A stretch of DNA of 12,673 nt from Candidatus Aminicenantota bacterium (GTDB taxonomy: Bacteria > Acidobacteriota > Aminicenantia > UBA2199), in contig JAOZTV010000056.1 of assembly GCA_029939015.1 (NCBI GenBank), positions 1 through 12,673 on the forward strand, in the 5' to 3' direction. The translations under genes were made by a program, and so were the position numbers. Numbering within the stretch: the first letter of the stretch is position 1; each line of letters begins with the position of its first letter. Shown here piece by piece: positions 6,111-12,673 of the stretch. The notes beneath the pieces are model-generated. The model saw nothing but the letters and a program-made list of their open reading frames with translations, did no database searches and was not told where the DNA came from.

Positions 6111-7700
6111 TTATTTTTCAATATAATGTGCACCTTTTGAAATTTTATTTCTTAATGCTGCTGTAACAACAATCAATGCCGCCTGAACACTATCTCTTAA
6201 ATCAATTATTGAACTTTTTATTTCTGTACCCTTATAAAACTTAATAATTCTATGTCTTAGATATTGTAAATCTGCAAGTGCCCTTTCAAGTTTTTTTTCT
6301 GTTCTTATAATACCACTATAATTCCACATTATATATTTAACCATCTCTCTATCCTGCCATACGAGTGCAGGGTCAAGTGTTTCCTGATTTGCTGGATATT
6401 GCCATTCAGGTATTTCTTTTTTAATACAGTCTTCCTTAAACGAACTTTTTTTAATATCTTCTGCAGCTTTTATACCCCATACAAGACCTTCCAATAAAGA
6501 TACAGATGCCAATCTATTTGCACCATGTACACCAGTATTTGAAACTTCGCCTATAGCATATAGATTTTTCATACTCGTTTTTCCATAATTATCAGCAAGA
6601 ATTCCACCACAACTATAATGAGCAGCTGGAACAACAGGAATTGGTTCTTTTTCAATGTCAATACCATATTTAAGGCAATTATTATATATTGTAGGAAACC
6701 TATCCTTAATATCAATATTAGAGAATGAAGCAAGATCCAATAATACATGATCGTCCTGGTTTTTTATCATCTCTTCATAAATCGCCCTGGAGACTTCATC
6801 TCTTGGTGCAAGTTCTTCCTGTTTTGAATATTTCTTCATAAAGAACTCACCTTTCAGGTTTTTGAGTCTTGCACCTTCACCTCTTACTGCTTCTGAAATA
6901 AGAAAACTTCCCGCTTCCTTATGAAAAAGTGATGTTGGGTGAAATTGGACATATTCTAAGTTTGCCAGCCTTACTCCTGCACGAAATGCCATAGCAATCC
7001 CATTGCCTATGGTATCTTCAGGATTAGTTGAATGTAAAAATATTGAACTTAAGCCACCACTTGCAAGAACAACTTTTTTGGCAAAAATCCTTATGACCTT
7101 ATTAGTTTTTTGATTGAGGACATAGGCTCCAACTACCTTTGGCTCATCGTAAATTCTCATTGGATTTGTTGAATGATGAGGACAGGTTAAAAGATCGATT
7201 GCCGTTTGTGAATATAATATTCTCAAGTTTTTTTGCTTTATTAAGTTTTCTTCAAGATGTTCCTGAATAACCCTACCTGTCATATCCTTAACATTCAAAA
7301 TTCGTCTATTGGAATGAGCCCCTTCCTTTGCAAAATCAAAGTTTTTCCCATTTCCCTTTAAAGAGAAAGGGATATTTAATTTATCAATTAAAATATCATT
7401 TACTGAATTTCTTGCATTATTTACTAAAAATTCCACAGCCTTTTTATAATTAATATCATCTCCACTTCTAATAATATCATCAATAAAATCTTCAGGATTT
7501 TCGTCTTTACCAAGTGTTGCAATTCCACCCTGTGCCAGATTTGAATTATTTTCTGAAAAGTTTTTACCCTTTGAAATTATTACAGTATCGACACTAGACT
7601 CTGCAAGAGTCATTGCACAGATAGAACCTGAGATACCATTGCCAATAATAAGAACCTCTGTTTCAATATTTTCTACATTTTTAGTTTTTTTCTCTTTCAT
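6111..7700 (-). CDS. nadB: L-aspartate oxidase
   Basis: 529 residues, normal for NadB. A flavoprotein that oxidises L-aspartate to iminoaspartate, the first step of de novo NAD synthesis. Visible: FAD-binding GNGISG (20-25), SNLAQGGIA (53-61), QFHPTSL (252-258, H254), SEAVRGEGA (269-277), APRDEVSRAI (298-307, R300), PAAHYSCGGI (358-367, H361) and GEVSNTGVHGANRLASVS (R396). These substrate and active-site positions match E. coli NadB with a constant ten-residue offset. The VPAAHY and GVHGANRLAS motifs favour NadB over succinate or fumarate flavoproteins, as does its position beside nadC. The ATG lies 2 nt after the nadC stop (TAATAATG) with no clear Shine-Dalgarno, so translation probably couples to nadC. 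A 7-bp inverted repeat within codons at 7353-7372 looks incidental. Confidence 0.96.
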   Translation of the reverse strand: MKEKKTKNVENIETEVLIIGNGISGSICAMTLAESSVDTVIISKGKNFSENNSNLAQGGIATLGKDENPEDFIDDIIRSGDDINYKKAVEFLVNNARNSVNDILIDKLNIPFSLKGNGKNFDFAKEGAHSNRRILNVKDMTGRVIQEHLEENLIKQKNLRILYSQTAIDLLTCPHHSTNPMRIYDEPKVVGAYVLNQKTNKVIRIFAKKVVLASGGLSSIFLHSTNPEDTIGNGIAMAFRAGVRLANLEYVQFHPTSLFHKEAGSFLISEAVRGEGARLKNLKGEFFMKKYSKQEELAPRDEVSRAIYEEMIKNQDDHVLLDLASFSNIDIKDRFPTIYNNCLKYGIDIEKEPIPVVPAAHYSCGGILADNYGKTSMKNLYAIGEVSNTGVHGANRLASVSLLEGLVWGIKAAEDIKKSSFKEDCIKKEIPEWQYPANQETLDPALVWQDREMVKYIMWNYSGIIRTEKKLERALADLQYLRHRIIKFYKGTEIKSSIIDLRDSVQAALIVVTAALRNKISKGAHYIEK

Positions 7701-7702
7701 TA

Positions 7703-8542
7703 TTAACCACGAATTATATTAAGACTTAAATCAAGAGCTTTATACGAATGCGTTAAAGCTCCAACTGAAATATAATCAACTCCATTTTTAATTTTTTCTT
7801 TTATATTTTCTAAAGTGACATTACCTGAAATTTCAATTTTTATTTCCCCTCTATCTGTTCTGAGAACTTCAGTTAATTTATCCTCTGTAAAATTATCAAG
7901 CATAATAATATCAACATTAAGTGCAACAGCTTCTTTAAACTCAACAATATTTTTCACTTCAACTTCAATTTTTTTATCAGGATAGTTTTCTCTAATTTTA
8001 TTTACTGCATTTGAAATTGTTCCAGCCATTAATATATGATTATCCTTAATCATTGCCATATCTTCAAGGTTCATCCTATGATTTCTTCCCCCACCATCAA
8101 TGACAGCTTTTTTTTCAAGATACCTCATGCCTGGTGTTGTTTTTCTTGTATCTAGCAATTTAATAGAATGACCATCTAAAGCTTTAATATATTTAGCAGT
8201 TAAAGATGCAGAACCACTTAATCTTTGTAAAAAATTCAGCCCAGTTCTTTCAGCCCTTAGAATTGAGCTTTCATAACCAGTGATTTTTAATACCCTGTCT
8301 TTAACATCAACGCTATCACCATTATTTTTTAAAATTTCAATTTTAATATCAGGATCAACCTTGTCAAAGACCTTACAGAATATATCAATACCAGAAATAA
8401 TACCCGGCTCTTTAGCTATGACTTCCGCAATTACAATATTATCATACTCTTTTAAAGAGTTTGTTGTTATATCTTCAATAACTCTATCTTCTTCTAATGC
8501 AAGTTCAATCAATTTATCAGTAATATTTTCTTCAAAATCCAT
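7703..8542 (-). CDS. nadC: Nicotinate-nucleotide pyrophosphorylase (quinolinate phosphoribosyltransferase)
   Basis: 279 residues, standard for NadC. Converts quinolinate and PRPP to nicotinate mononucleotide, CO2 and pyrophosphate. Motifs in order: ERTGLNFLQRLSG (98-110), DTRKTTPGMR (131-140), GGGRNHR (150-156), MIKDNH (164-169), EVEV (193-196), MLDN (214-217), EISGN (237-241) and ISVGALTHS (258-266). The basic residues of TRKTTPGMR and GGRNHR bind quinolinate and PRPP in this family. It is first in a closely packed minus-strand run with nadB. No Shine-Dalgarno precedes the ATG, and a promoter-like TTGAAT/TAAAAT pair lies so close that the transcript may be leaderless. nadA, which makes quinolinate from iminoaspartate, is absent from the window. 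Confidence 0.96.
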   Translation of the reverse strand: MDFEENITDKLIELALEEDRVIEDITTNSLKEYDNIVIAEVIAKEPGIISGIDIFCKVFDKVDPDIKIEILKNNGDSVDVKDRVLKITGYESSILRAERTGLNFLQRLSGSASLTAKYIKALDGHSIKLLDTRKTTPGMRYLEKKAVIDGGGRNHRMNLEDMAMIKDNHILMAGTISNAVNKIRENYPDKKIEVEVKNIVEFKEAVALNVDIIMLDNFTEDKLTEVLRTDRGEIKIEISGNVTLENIKEKIKNGVDYISVGALTHSYKALDLSLNIIRG

Positions 8543-8548
8543 ATATTA

Positions 8549-8577
8549 ATTTTACGTTAATTTTTCTATAAATTCAA
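8549..8577 (-). promoter_or_regulatory. Candidate sigma70-type promoter for the nadC-nadB-lolD-M16 unit
   Basis: Minus strand: TTGAAT (8577-8572), 17-nt spacer, TAAAAT (8554-8549). Transcription would begin around 8543-8542, on or next to the nadC ATG, predicting a leaderless or nearly leaderless mRNA. This fits the absence of a ribosome binding site. AT-rich DNA raises the chance of a fortuitous match. Confidence 0.45.
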
Positions 8578-8578
8578 G

Positions 8579-8607
8579 TTGCTTTTTTTTTTATTTTATA
8601 ATAATAT
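8579..8607 (+). promoter_or_regulatory. Candidate sigma70-type promoter for the hybrid kinase
   Basis: TTGCTT (8579-8584), 17-nt spacer, TAATAT (8602-8607), with the ATG at 8635. A perfect TATAAT also occurs at 8597-8602 but without a good -35. A T10 run (8583-8592) overlaps the -35 edge and fills much of the spacer. The -35 abuts that of the opposite promoter, with only one base between. The gene itself has only a weak GGA Shine-Dalgarno. Confidence 0.4.
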
Positions 8608-8634
8608 ATGATTTATTAAAACGGAAAACTTAAT

Positions 8635-11382
8635 ATGGACATAAAAAAAAAGATTTTAATATCAATAATCAGCCTATTGCTTTTAATTATTTTTTTCCTT
8701 TATGGTTTGCAGTCACTTTTTAGAGTTCAAAACAATTATGGATTCAAAATTAATATGGCAGGTCGTCAAAGAATGCTAAATCAAAAAATGACGAATAAAA
8801 TTTTAGAAATAAATAGAGCAATTGTAAATTCATACAATTCAGAACAATATAAAGAAGAATTAATTGAAACAATTGATTTATTTAATATTTCATTAGATGC
8901 TCTCATGAATGGAGGTAGCATTCCTGCATCATTAGATAAAAACAACAAAAATTCATATATGGTTTCAAAACCAAAAAACAATTCTTACATTTTTCTAAAA
9001 AAAATCCACACAAAATGGCAAAAAATCTACAAGGATTATGTTTTGATACTTAATGATGATAAAACAAATATTGAAATCACAGAAAAATTATTAAAAAGAG
9101 ATGATAGTTTTCTTAGTATGTTAGACAAATTTGTTCAACTACTACAAAACAATTTTGAAGATATTAATATAAGATTATTACATTTTCAAATAATATTTTT
9201 TTTATTAATAGGTATAACAATAATATATATTTATTTCTTCTTAAGAAAATATCTTAATTTAATTCATAATGCAACAATTTCTGCAGAAAAAATCGCAAAT
9301 GGAAATATGAATGTATCAATTGATATAAAAAGTAAGAATCAAATTGGGAAGCTATTAAATGCATTTGAAAAGATAATTAAAAATTTACAGAAGGATCTTG
9401 AAAACCGAAAATCTCTTAATAAAGAATTAATAGAAGCAAAAAATTCTGCTGAAATTGCAAATATTACAAAAAGAGAATTTCTTGCAAATATGAGTCATGA
9501 AATCCGTACACCTATGAATGGTGTTATTGGTATGATTGGGATTTTGCTTGACACAAAACTTAACACTGAACAAATTGAATATGCAACAATAGTGAAAAAC
9601 AGTGCCCATTCACTCTTAAATATCATTAATGATATACTTGATTTTTCAAAAATTGAGGCAGGCAAGCTTGAAATTGATATAATTGATTTTAATCTACATG
9701 AGATATTAGAAAAAACTGTTGATACAGTTGCTTTAAATATTGGGAAAAAAGATATAGAATTGACATATTTTGTAAATCTGGATGTTCCTATATATATCAA
9801 AGGTGATTCTGGAAGATTGCAACAAATCATTACTAACCTTACAAATAATGCAATTAAATTTACAGAAAAGGGTGAAATAGCAATAACTATAAAACTCCTA
9901 TACAAATCTAAACAAAAGTTTATCAAGTTCACTATTAGAGATACTGGGTTAGGGATTCCAAAAGAAACTTTAAATAAACTTTTTACTGCTTTTACACAAG
10001 CTGATGCTTCCATCACTAGAAGATTTGGTGGAACTGGATTAGGTTTAACAATAAGTAAACAACTCGTTACTCTTTTAGGTGGAGAGATAGGTGTTAATAG
10101 TTCAGAAGGGATTGGCTCAAATTTTTGGTTTACTATTCCATTAATAATACAGAGAAACATATCAAAAACAAATATAAATTCAATATTTTCTAATATCAAA
10201 AAAAATCATATCCTAATTGTTGATGATAATTCTACCAATAGACAATCATTGTGTCTCTCACTTCAATCATTGAATTTTAATTTTGAATCTGTTGGAAATG
10301 GTAAAAAAGCATTAGAAATATTAAAATTTTCCTTAAAAGTTAATAACCCTTTTAATATTGTTATTATTGATTTTAAAATGCCAAATATGAACGGAGAGGA
10401 ATTGATTCAAAAAATAAGAGAAGATAAAAGTTTTGATGACATTAAATTAATACTTATGACTTCAGTTGATTTAAAAGGAGACCTTAAAGAACAAACTAAA
10501 ATAAATATATCTGAATATCTACTTAAACCTATAAAACAAACTACTTTGATTAATAGTTTAAAAAGAATTTTAGATTTAAGTCCTAATGAAACAAATAATA
10601 TACAATCAAAATCCCCTATTCCTAATAATATTAAAAAAAGCATAAGAATACTTCTTGCAGAGGATAATATAGTCAATCAAAAAGTTGCACTCAATATTTT
10701 AAAAAAATTTGGATATTCATGTGACATTTCAAATAATGGTCAAGAAGCAGTTTCTTCTTTAAAAAAAGGAAAATATGATATTATATTAATGGATTGTCAA
10801 ATGCCAATAATGGACGGTTATAAGGCAACAGAAGAAATAAGATTTTTAGAAAGTGATAATAGTTCTCATATTCCAATTATTGCAATGACAGCAAACACAA
10901 TGAAAGGTGATAAAGAAAAATGTATTAATGTTGGTATGAACGACTATATAGAAAAGCCTATTGATCCTATAATATTAAAAAAAACTATTGAAAAATGGAC
11001 TGGACATATCAATAAAGAAAAAATTAATACAAAAAATAATTTAAAAAGTAAAACTGAAATATTTGACAGAGTTTCACTTTTAAATCGAATTATGGACGAT
11101 GAAGAAATTTTAAAAGAATTGATAGTTGCTTTTTTAACTGATACCAAAAAGAAAATTATGGAATTAAAAATTTTATTGAGAAATGAAACTGTTGAAATTA
11201 AACAAGTAAAATTATTATTACATAGTCTAAAAGGAATGGCATTAAATGTGAGTGCTAATTATTTTGCTGAAATCATAAAACAAATGGAAAAAGATGCAAA
11301 AAAACCAGATATTAAAAAAGTAAAGGCAATTTTCCCAGAAATAGAAAATCAGTTTGAAATATTAGAAAAACAGATGCATTGA
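8635..11382 (+). CDS. Hybrid sensor histidine kinase with PilJ-like sensor, HAMP, two receivers and Hpt
   Basis: 915 residues, inner membrane. TM1 about 7-26; periplasmic region about 30-183 beginning with MAGRQRMLNQKM (41-52), the signature of the PilJ/NarX-type N-terminal sensor; TM2 about 185-203; HAMP about 204-255, then coiled coil. HisKA has H288 in ANMSHEIRTPMNGVIGM. The ATPase domain has N-box NLTNNAIKFT (401-410), DTGLGI (436-441) and GGTGLGL (465-471). Receiver 1 (about 524-645) keeps D530, D531, D579, T609, K631. Receiver 2 (about 670-787) keeps E676, D677, D720, T752, K774. The Hpt domain has H863 in LLHSLKGMA. All phosphorelay residues are therefore present, giving a BarA-like relay with an extra receiver. 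No DNA-binding or diguanylate output is attached and no response-regulator gene is nearby, so the final target is unknown. The signal is not deducible; PilJ-type sensors include nitrate sensors but many ligands are unidentified. Confidence 0.95.
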   Translation: MDIKKKILISIISLLLLIIFFLYGLQSLFRVQNNYGFKINMAGRQRMLNQKMTNKILEINRAIVNSYNSEQYKEELIETIDLFNISLDALMNGGSIPASLDKNNKNSYMVSKPKNNSYIFLKKIHTKWQKIYKDYVLILNDDKTNIEITEKLLKRDDSFLSMLDKFVQLLQNNFEDINIRLLHFQIIFFLLIGITIIYIYFFLRKYLNLIHNATISAEKIANGNMNVSIDIKSKNQIGKLLNAFEKIIKNLQKDLENRKSLNKELIEAKNSAEIANITKREFLANMSHEIRTPMNGVIGMIGILLDTKLNTEQIEYATIVKNSAHSLLNIINDILDFSKIEAGKLEIDIIDFNLHEILEKTVDTVALNIGKKDIELTYFVNLDVPIYIKGDSGRLQQIITNLTNNAIKFTEKGEIAITIKLLYKSKQKFIKFTIRDTGLGIPKETLNKLFTAFTQADASITRRFGGTGLGLTISKQLVTLLGGEIGVNSSEGIGSNFWFTIPLIIQRNISKTNINSIFSNIKKNHILIVDDNSTNRQSLCLSLQSLNFNFESVGNGKKALEILKFSLKVNNPFNIVIIDFKMPNMNGEELIQKIREDKSFDDIKLILMTSVDLKGDLKEQTKINISEYLLKPIKQTTLINSLKRILDLSPNETNNIQSKSPIPNNIKKSIRILLAEDNIVNQKVALNILKKFGYSCDISNNGQEAVSSLKKGKYDIILMDCQMPIMDGYKATEEIRFLESDNSSHIPIIAMTANTMKGDKEKCINVGMNDYIEKPIDPIILKKTIEKWTGHINKEKINTKNNLKSKTEIFDRVSLLNRIMDDEEILKELIVAFLTDTKKKIMELKILLRNETVEIKQVKLLLHSLKGMALNVSANYFAEIIKQMEKDAKKPDIKKVKAIFPEIENQFEILEKQMH

Positions 11383-11395
11383 CATTTTAAACTAC

Positions 11396-11425
11396 TTGAA
11401 ATAAAATTAAACTTAATTTGATAAA
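11396..11425 (+). promoter_or_regulatory. Weak candidate promoter for trxB
   Basis: TTGAAA (11396-11401) with an 18-nt spacer to GATAAA (11420-11425), 27 nt before the trxB ATG. The spacer holds an AT-only dyad, AAATTAA-AC-TTAATTT (11404-11419). No terminator is visible after the kinase stop at 11382, so read-through from the kinase is also possible. Confidence 0.25.
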
Positions 11426-11452
11426 TTTATTTTAACAATACAGGAGAAAAAA

Positions 11453-12379
11453 ATGGAAAAAAGAGATATTATAATAATTGGAGCAGGACCAGCAGGTCTT
11501 ACAACAGCAATATATTCAGCAAGAGCAGACTTGAAACCACTTGTAATTGAGGGTTATGCATCAGGTGGACAATTAATGATTACAACAGAGGTTGAAAATT
11601 TCCCGGGATTTAGCGAAGCAATTACAGGACCTGAACTAATTAGCGAAATGAGAAAACAGGCAGAAAAATTTGGTGCTGAATTTTTAACTACAGATGTTAC
11701 AAAGGTTGAACTTAAGGATGATGTTAAAATTGTCTATGACGGTGAAACAGCTTATGAAACAAAAACATTAGTAATTTCAACTGGTGCTACTGCAAATTTA
11801 TTAGGTATTGAGAGTGAAACACGCTTAATGGGCAGAGGTGTCAGTGCCTGTGCAACCTGTGATGGTTTTTTCTTTAGAGATAAAACTATTTGTGTTATTG
11901 GTGGTGGAGACTCTGCAATGGAAGAGGCTACTTTCCTAACTAAATTTGCTTCAAAAGTATATCTAATTCATAGAAGAGAAGAATTCAGAGCTTCAAAGAT
12001 AATGATAAAGAAAGCAGAGGATAATCCAAAAATTGAATTTGTATTAAATGCCTTGATTGAAGAAGTTGTAGGAGAAGAAGTTGTCACAGGAATTAAAATT
12101 AAAGATAAAATTAGTGGTAAAACTTCAACAATTGATCTTGATGGAGTATTTTTAGCAATAGGACATACACCAAGTACAAAATTATTTAAGGATATAATTA
12201 AAACAGACGAAAAAGGATATATAATTACTGGAAATGAACATGGCAAAACCGCAACAAATATCCCAGGTGTTTTTGCCTGTGGAGATGTTCAGGACTCAAG
12301 ATATCAACAGGCTATTACAGCAGCAGCCAGTGGTTGTATGGCAGCCCTAGATGCAGAAAAATATTTAGAAGAAATTTAA
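11453..12379 (+). CDS. trxB: Thioredoxin reductase (NADPH type)
   Basis: 308 residues, typical for low-molecular-weight bacterial thioredoxin reductase, a cytoplasmic FAD enzyme that passes electrons from NADPH to thioredoxin. FAD-binding GAGPAG (10-15), SGGQLMITTEVENFPGF (37-53), redox-active CATC (C133, C136) in SACATCDG, the NADPH-binding GGGDSA (150-155), HRREEFRA (173-180) whose arginines normally contact the NADPH 2'-phosphate, and the C-terminal FAD motif ACGDVQD (275-281). The HRRxxFR motif argues for NADPH rather than a ferredoxin-dependent variant. It has a clear AGGAGA (11442-11447) five bases before ATG. It lies 70 nt after the kinase gene, which has no obvious functional link, and is followed by a terminator. 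Confidence 0.96.
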   Translation: MEKRDIIIIGAGPAGLTTAIYSARADLKPLVIEGYASGGQLMITTEVENFPGFSEAITGPELISEMRKQAEKFGAEFLTTDVTKVELKDDVKIVYDGETAYETKTLVISTGATANLLGIESETRLMGRGVSACATCDGFFFRDKTICVIGGGDSAMEEATFLTKFASKVYLIHRREEFRASKIMIKKAEDNPKIEFVLNALIEEVVGEEVVTGIKIKDKISGKTSTIDLDGVFLAIGHTPSTKLFKDIIKTDEKGYIITGNEHGKTATNIPGVFACGDVQDSRYQQAITAAASGCMAALDAEKYLEEI

Positions 12380-12402
12380 ATTCATTAATTAACTAATAAT
12401 TA

Positions 12403-12457
12403 GAGGAATATTCATTAAATATCAAAGAGTATTCCTCCATCATTTTGATGCTTTTTT
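12403..12457 (+). terminator. Terminator region after trxB
   Basis: Two stems: GAGGAATA (12403-12410) with TATTCCTC (12430-12437), then CATCA-TTT-TGATG (12438-12450) followed by C and T6 (12452-12457). The second hairpin plus T-run is a plausible but GC-poor intrinsic terminator for trxB. The first stem may serve the converging minus-strand gene. The surrounding 12380-12474 stretch holds no convincing gene. Confidence 0.6.
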
Positions 12458-12474
12458 CATCAATTCTAAAATAT

Positions 12475-12673
12475 TCAGATTCCCCAGATTGTGAATTTTT
12501 CTTTTTTGTATTCTACTTCTTTTATATATAGTTTATTACGCCATTCTTTTTTTATTTTATCTCTGTCAAAGATTATTATATGATTTTCAGTTGAGTCTAA
12601 TTTATCGGCATATTCATAAGTCTGCTCCAATGCCTTTTCTTCTATCTTTTCAATACTCTTAGTGTTTTTTGAA
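12475..12673 (-). CDS. C-terminal end of a probable AAA-ATPase/PD-(D/E)XK nuclease family protein (cut by window edge)
   Basis: Sixty-five codons plus TGA (12477-12475) are open to the right edge; the start is outside. The visible residues include ALEQTYEYADKLDSTENH, the strand IIIFDRD, a WRNKLYIKEVEY segment and a terminal FTIWGI. This resembles the ending of the AAA-ATPase-like/PD-(D/E)XK proteins common in anaerobes and Bacteroidetes-like bacteria, whose last part reads roughly GLEQ...YMD...HLVIFDR...W...VWG. These are often mobile-associated proteins of poorly known role. No catalytic D-ExK or Walker motif is within the window, so the call rests on the C-terminal pattern alone. The gene converges on trxB across the terminator region. 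Confidence 0.5.
   Translation of the reverse strand, partial: SKNTKSIEKIEEKALEQTYEYADKLDSTENHIIIFDRDKIKKEWRNKLYIKEVEYKKEKFTIWGI

Noticed and set aside
7353..7372. Perfect 7-bp inverted repeat TCCCTTT / AAAGGGA inside nadB.
   Set aside because: It lies in intact codons (around residues 111-117) with no T-run or repeat partner nearby; probably incidental.
9495..10199. Long 234-codon antisense frame inside the kinase gene, and other antisense frames in lolD-adjacent, M16 and trxB genes.
   Set aside because: The translations are low-complexity hydrophobic mirror images of strongly conserved genes on the opposite strand, without ribosome binding sites or recognisable motifs.
12393..12480. A minus-strand frame open past the nuclease stop, ending at TAG 12395-12393, that reads plausibly (SEYFRIDEKSIKMMEEY).
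   Set aside because: It is about 44 codons long, has no good start, overlaps the terminator stems, and the upstream protein already ends in a family-typical TIWGI. A remnant or frameshifted tail cannot be excluded, but I do not call a gene.

Overview
The window is very AT-rich (by eye about 30% G+C or a little less) and densely coding. It looks like chromosomal DNA from an uncultured diderm (outer-membrane) bacterium. The diderm reading rests on a LolD-type ATPase with the hallmark YQFHYLLPE segment, two exported M16 zinc-peptidase-type proteins (one with a C-terminal LolA-like domain), and a sensor kinase with a PilJ-like periplasmic domain. I cannot name the phylum from sequence alone. No phage, transposase, CRISPR, tRNA or rRNA is visible.

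Layout. Positions 1-8542 are all minus strand and read right to left: nadC (quinolinate phosphoribosyltransferase), nadB (L-aspartate oxidase), lolD (lipoprotein-release ATPase), a catalytic M16 peptidase with a GTG start, a non-catalytic M16 partner with the LolA-like domain, an EAL-HDOD signalling protein, and the N-terminal end of a homocysteine S-methyltransferase cut by the window edge. The first five genes are separated by a 2-nt gap, a 14-nt gap, a 33-nt gap and a 4-nt ATGA overlap, so they probably form one transcription unit. The last two sit behind intergenic spacers that carry a REP-like palindrome (1692-1730) and two facing arrays of an 8-nt repeat (271-302 and 371-410).

The 92-nt gap at 8543-8634 is a divergent promoter region with candidate sigma70-type promoters placed back to back. 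To its right, on the plus strand, are a 915-residue hybrid histidine kinase (PilJ-like sensor, HAMP, HisKA, HATPase, two receivers, Hpt) and trxB (thioredoxin reductase). A hairpin/T-tract terminator follows trxB, and beyond it the C-terminal end of a minus-strand protein resembling AAA-ATPase/PD-(D/E)XK nuclease family proteins enters from the right edge.

How the genes fit together. nadB and nadC supply two of the three de novo NAD steps; nadA is not in the window. lolD and the two M16 proteins suggest an envelope module, in which lipoprotein export shares a transcript with an exported peptidase pair, one carrying a lipoprotein-carrier-like fold. This is the most interesting functional hint here, but it is inference from gene order. 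I did not find a clear, wholly undescribed system. The best leads are the M16/LolA-like/LolD arrangement, the 8-nt repeat arrays, and the compact divergent promoter with a homopolymer tract in its spacer.
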